Part shown: positions 62,022 through 64,000 of the stretch, in pieces
Numbering within the stretch: position 1 is the stretch's first letter
How the letters are laid out: every line of letters starts with the position of its first letter
Source of the DNA: Oligoflexales bacterium
Lineage (GTDB): Bacteria; Bdellovibrionota_B; Oligoflexia; Oligoflexales; RGVZ01
Assembly: GCA_947494335.1 (NCBI GenBank)
Contig: CANLUT010000001.1
Location: forward strand, 124,001 to 188,000
Length of the DNA: 64,000 nucleotides
Direction of reading: 5' to 3'
Notes under the pieces: generated by a model
What the model was told of the DNA's origin: nothing
What the model saw: the letters and a program-made list of their open reading frames with translations, nothing else
The model's database searches: none
Made by a program: the position numbers and the translations under genes

Positions 62022-62996
62022 GTGTTTGAGTTAGATAATCTCAATCACTACATCAATAAACTGCGCCCTTTGCCATGGCGAGCGGCTGTGGCCGTGCTAG
62101 TGACCAGTTTTTTACTCGCCTCGATTGTTAGCTCCATTCTTGGCTGGTGGCTAATGGGTCATGTTGGAAATGGACTAAGTAGTGGTCAATCTGATGATGA
62201 ACCAATTAATTTTGGCCAGGATGTGGGTCTTGCAAAGGTTGCGATGGAAAAAATCCTGGAGCGCAATATTTTTAACTCGGAAGGTCTGATGGGGGATGTC
62301 GATCCCTCTGCAGACGAGGCTCAGATGGCCAAAACTCAATTGCCTGTAAGGATATTAGGAATCATTTACGGTGGAACGCCATTCAATGGTATCGCTATGG
62401 TGGAAAACACGCAGAACAAATCAGTGAATTCATTCATGGTTGGTGATCAGTTAACGCCTGAGGCCAAAGTTACAGAAATTCTGCGCGACATGATTCTTAT
62501 CGATAACAAAGGGCGCAAGGAGTTTGCTCAACTCGAGGAGATTGAGCTTCGTAGGACCACGCGAACGGGTGGGGGCAAAAAGAAGTCTTCTACACCGGAG
62601 TCTTTGACGGGAAGCGGCTATGCAACCGATGCGCCACCAGAGAACTACCGGGAAGAAGGATTTGAACGTAAAGGCAATAATATTGAAGTTACATCTGAGT
62701 ACAAGAATCGACTGCTTTCTGTTGATTTTGCCAATGTTCTTCAGGATGCCAAGGCAAGTCCGAACATGGTTGATGGCGTGCTAAAGGGTTGGAGAATGGA
62801 CCGCATTCGCAAAAGCAGCTTTTACGAGAAGGCAGGCATGCAGAACGGTGATGTGGTCGAGGAGATAAACGGGGTTGTTTTGTCGGATGCAGGTCAGTCA
62901 ATCAAGCTACTTCAGGGTATGAAAAATGAGAGTGAGTTTGACATCAAGATCAATAGGAACGGTCAAAGAATGATCCTTAACATGAAGGTGCGTTAG
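62022..62996 (+). CDS. gspC: GspC-type type II secretion protein, first copy
   Basis: A 324-residue inner-membrane protein with a short cytoplasmic part, one membrane helix (VLVTSFLLASIVSSILGWWL), the GspC homology region (ERNIFNSEG, then LPVRILGIIYGG and FMVGDQL) and a C-terminal PDZ domain (ASPNMVDGVLKGWRMDRI, YEKAGMQNGDVVEEINGVVL). GspC connects the inner-membrane platform to the secretin GspD. The GTG at 62022 begins three bases after the aroK stop. The next gene encodes a second GspC-type protein. Confidence 0.85.
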   Translation: MFELDNLNHYINKLRPLPWRAAVAVLVTSFLLASIVSSILGWWLMGHVGNGLSSGQSDDEPINFGQDVGLAKVAMEKILERNIFNSEGLMGDVDPSADEAQMAKTQLPVRILGIIYGGTPFNGIAMVENTQNKSVNSFMVGDQLTPEAKVTEILRDMILIDNKGRKEFAQLEEIELRRTTRTGGGKKKSSTPESLTGSGYATDAPPENYREEGFERKGNNIEVTSEYKNRLLSVDFANVLQDAKASPNMVDGVLKGWRMDRIRKSSFYEKAGMQNGDVVEEINGVVLSDAGQSIKLLQGMKNESEFDIKINRNGQRMILNMKVR

Positions 62997-63003
62997 TCTC
63001 AGC

Positions 63004-64000
63004 ATGAATATGACTCAGGATATCATTCGGACTCGGTTGGCTGTTTTGTTGCCGCGCGTGAAAGCATGGTTAAAACGTCAGTCGGCCGATAGCCTTCATC
63101 GTATTGAAGAACGTATTTACATTGCGATTGTTCCACTTGCTATCGCTTACTTAGCGGCAACAGTGGTTGGTGGTTTGATATCAAACTCGCTTGTGTCCGG
63201 TATCTTGGCCTCTCGTGCTCGCATGAATGTGCGGGCTGATGAGGCATCAACGGTGACGCTAGAACGCCCGGTCATGGCAAACACACGAGATCTGCAGAAA
63301 GTTATCAAAGATCGAAATATTTTTAACAGTGAAGGTAAATTTCCAGAGGAGAAGATTGGCGCACAAGGCGGTGGATCGTTGGCCCGATTCGACATTAACG
63401 CGCCATGCAACCCGACAACACTGCCGATTGAGCTCGTCGGAACGATTTACCTTGGTGATGCCATGCGCTCGATGGCGACCGTAAAAGATAAGAGCTACTC
63501 AGAAGCCGACGTCTATCGGGTTGGGGACGCTATTTATGGAAACGAGATGGCAGTGGTGGCGGCTGTTGAACGGCAAAAAATTATCATTAACAATAATGGC
63601 ATGAAAGAATGTATCGATCTTGATAAGGGCGATCCTAATGCCGCAAGTGATGGATTTCCCTCATTCGGAGGAACGGATTTTGGTGGTTTACCAAGTGGTT
63701 CTGCGGGCTCCGGATCAGAAATTACTGTGGAAGCTAGCTACGTGGAAGGTGAATTAGGCCCGGGATTTGGTAAAATTGTTGATGCAGCACGTTTAGTTCC
63801 TAATACGGTTGATGGTGGAATTAATGGTTTTAAAATTTTTTCAATAAAAGGTGGCACTCTGTTTGCCAGAATTGGCTTGCAAAATGGTGATGTCATCACG
63901 CAGGTCAACGAAACGAGTATGAAGCAACCAGAACAGGGATTTGCCTTATATCAAGCGTTTCAGGACGAGAAGGAAGTAAGAATTCAATTGCTCCGCGGCG
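63004..64000 (+). CDS. gspC: GspC-type type II secretion protein, second copy, cut by window edge
   Basis: From an ATG at 63004 the frame is open to the window end (332 residues). One membrane helix (IVPLAIAYLAATVVGGLI) is followed by the GspC homology region (DRNIFNSEGKF, LPIELVGTIYLG, YRVGDAIYG), a Gly/Ser-rich spacer, and a C-terminal PDZ domain (RLVPNTVDGGINGF, LFARIGLQNGDVITQVNETSM). It follows the first copy by seven bases, so the two lie in tandem. The last residues lie outside. GspD is likely to follow. Confidence 0.82.
   Translation, partial: MNMTQDIIRTRLAVLLPRVKAWLKRQSADSLHRIEERIYIAIVPLAIAYLAATVVGGLISNSLVSGILASRARMNVRADEASTVTLERPVMANTRDLQKVIKDRNIFNSEGKFPEEKIGAQGGGSLARFDINAPCNPTTLPIELVGTIYLGDAMRSMATVKDKSYSEADVYRVGDAIYGNEMAVVAAVERQKIIINNNGMKECIDLDKGDPNAASDGFPSFGGTDFGGLPSGSAGSGSEITVEASYVEGELGPGFGKIVDAARLVPNTVDGGINGFKIFSIKGGTLFARIGLQNGDVITQVNETSMKQPEQGFALYQAFQDEKEVRIQLLRG

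Overview
The window reads as chromosome from a motile, Gram-negative bacterium, most likely of the Bdellovibrionota/Oligoflexia group or another former deltaproteobacterial relative. The evidence is indirect: a flagellar stator pair, flagellin and FliG at scattered sites; many secreted lipoproteins and proteases; small outer-membrane barrels; and a six-gene set of TPR and barrel proteins that resembles the Glt gliding machinery of myxobacteria and Bdellovibrio. No 16S gene or other species-level marker is present, so the placement is inference. I see no insertion sequence, prophage, tRNA or CRISPR array, and gene density is that of ordinary core chromosome.

Layout. 1-6 kb (minus strand): clpS-clpA (clpA runs off the left edge), a motA-motB stator pair, a barrel-like protein beside a secreted protein with three cysteine-paired repeats, a Lys/His-rich membrane protein, and a lipoprotein with an Asn/Gly tandem repeat. 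6-16 kb: metH, a hibernation factor, a heptosyltransferase/acetyltransferase/SurA-like overlapping set, HU, mannose-6-phosphate isomerase and a HIT protein. 16-24 kb: a zinc-knuckle protein coupled to a class I amidotransferase, flagellin, an Uup-type ABC-F ATPase, an MsrB-MsrA fusion, yceD-rpmF, and a GYF-domain membrane protein. 24-31 kb: rpsB-tsf and pyrH-frr, normally contiguous, separated by an adenylate cyclase and a lipoprotein serine protease on the opposite strand. 31-40 kb: an M36-like metalloprotease, a receiver-less sigma-54 activator, two exopolysaccharide genes, HPPD with a Rieske protein, a zincin lipoprotein, and an OmpR-type regulator with a dead receiver. 40-48 kb: the Glt-like operon. 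48-64 kb: a CPBP membrane protease, an MFS transporter, a 35-residue basic protein, a Lon-like protease, a subtilase, lgt, fliG, a lytic transglycosylase, a shikimate kinase, and two tandem GspC-type genes opening what looks like a type II secretion locus.

How the genes fit together. Core translation and nucleotide genes (rpsB, tsf, pyrH, frr, rpmF, HU, hibernation factor) sit among genes for envelope work: lipoprotein maturation (lgt), murein cleavage, polysaccharide assembly, several exported proteases, and a type II secretion locus that could export them. The most interesting stretch is 40059-48006, a compact envelope-spanning set that may drive surface motility or another force-transmitting process.
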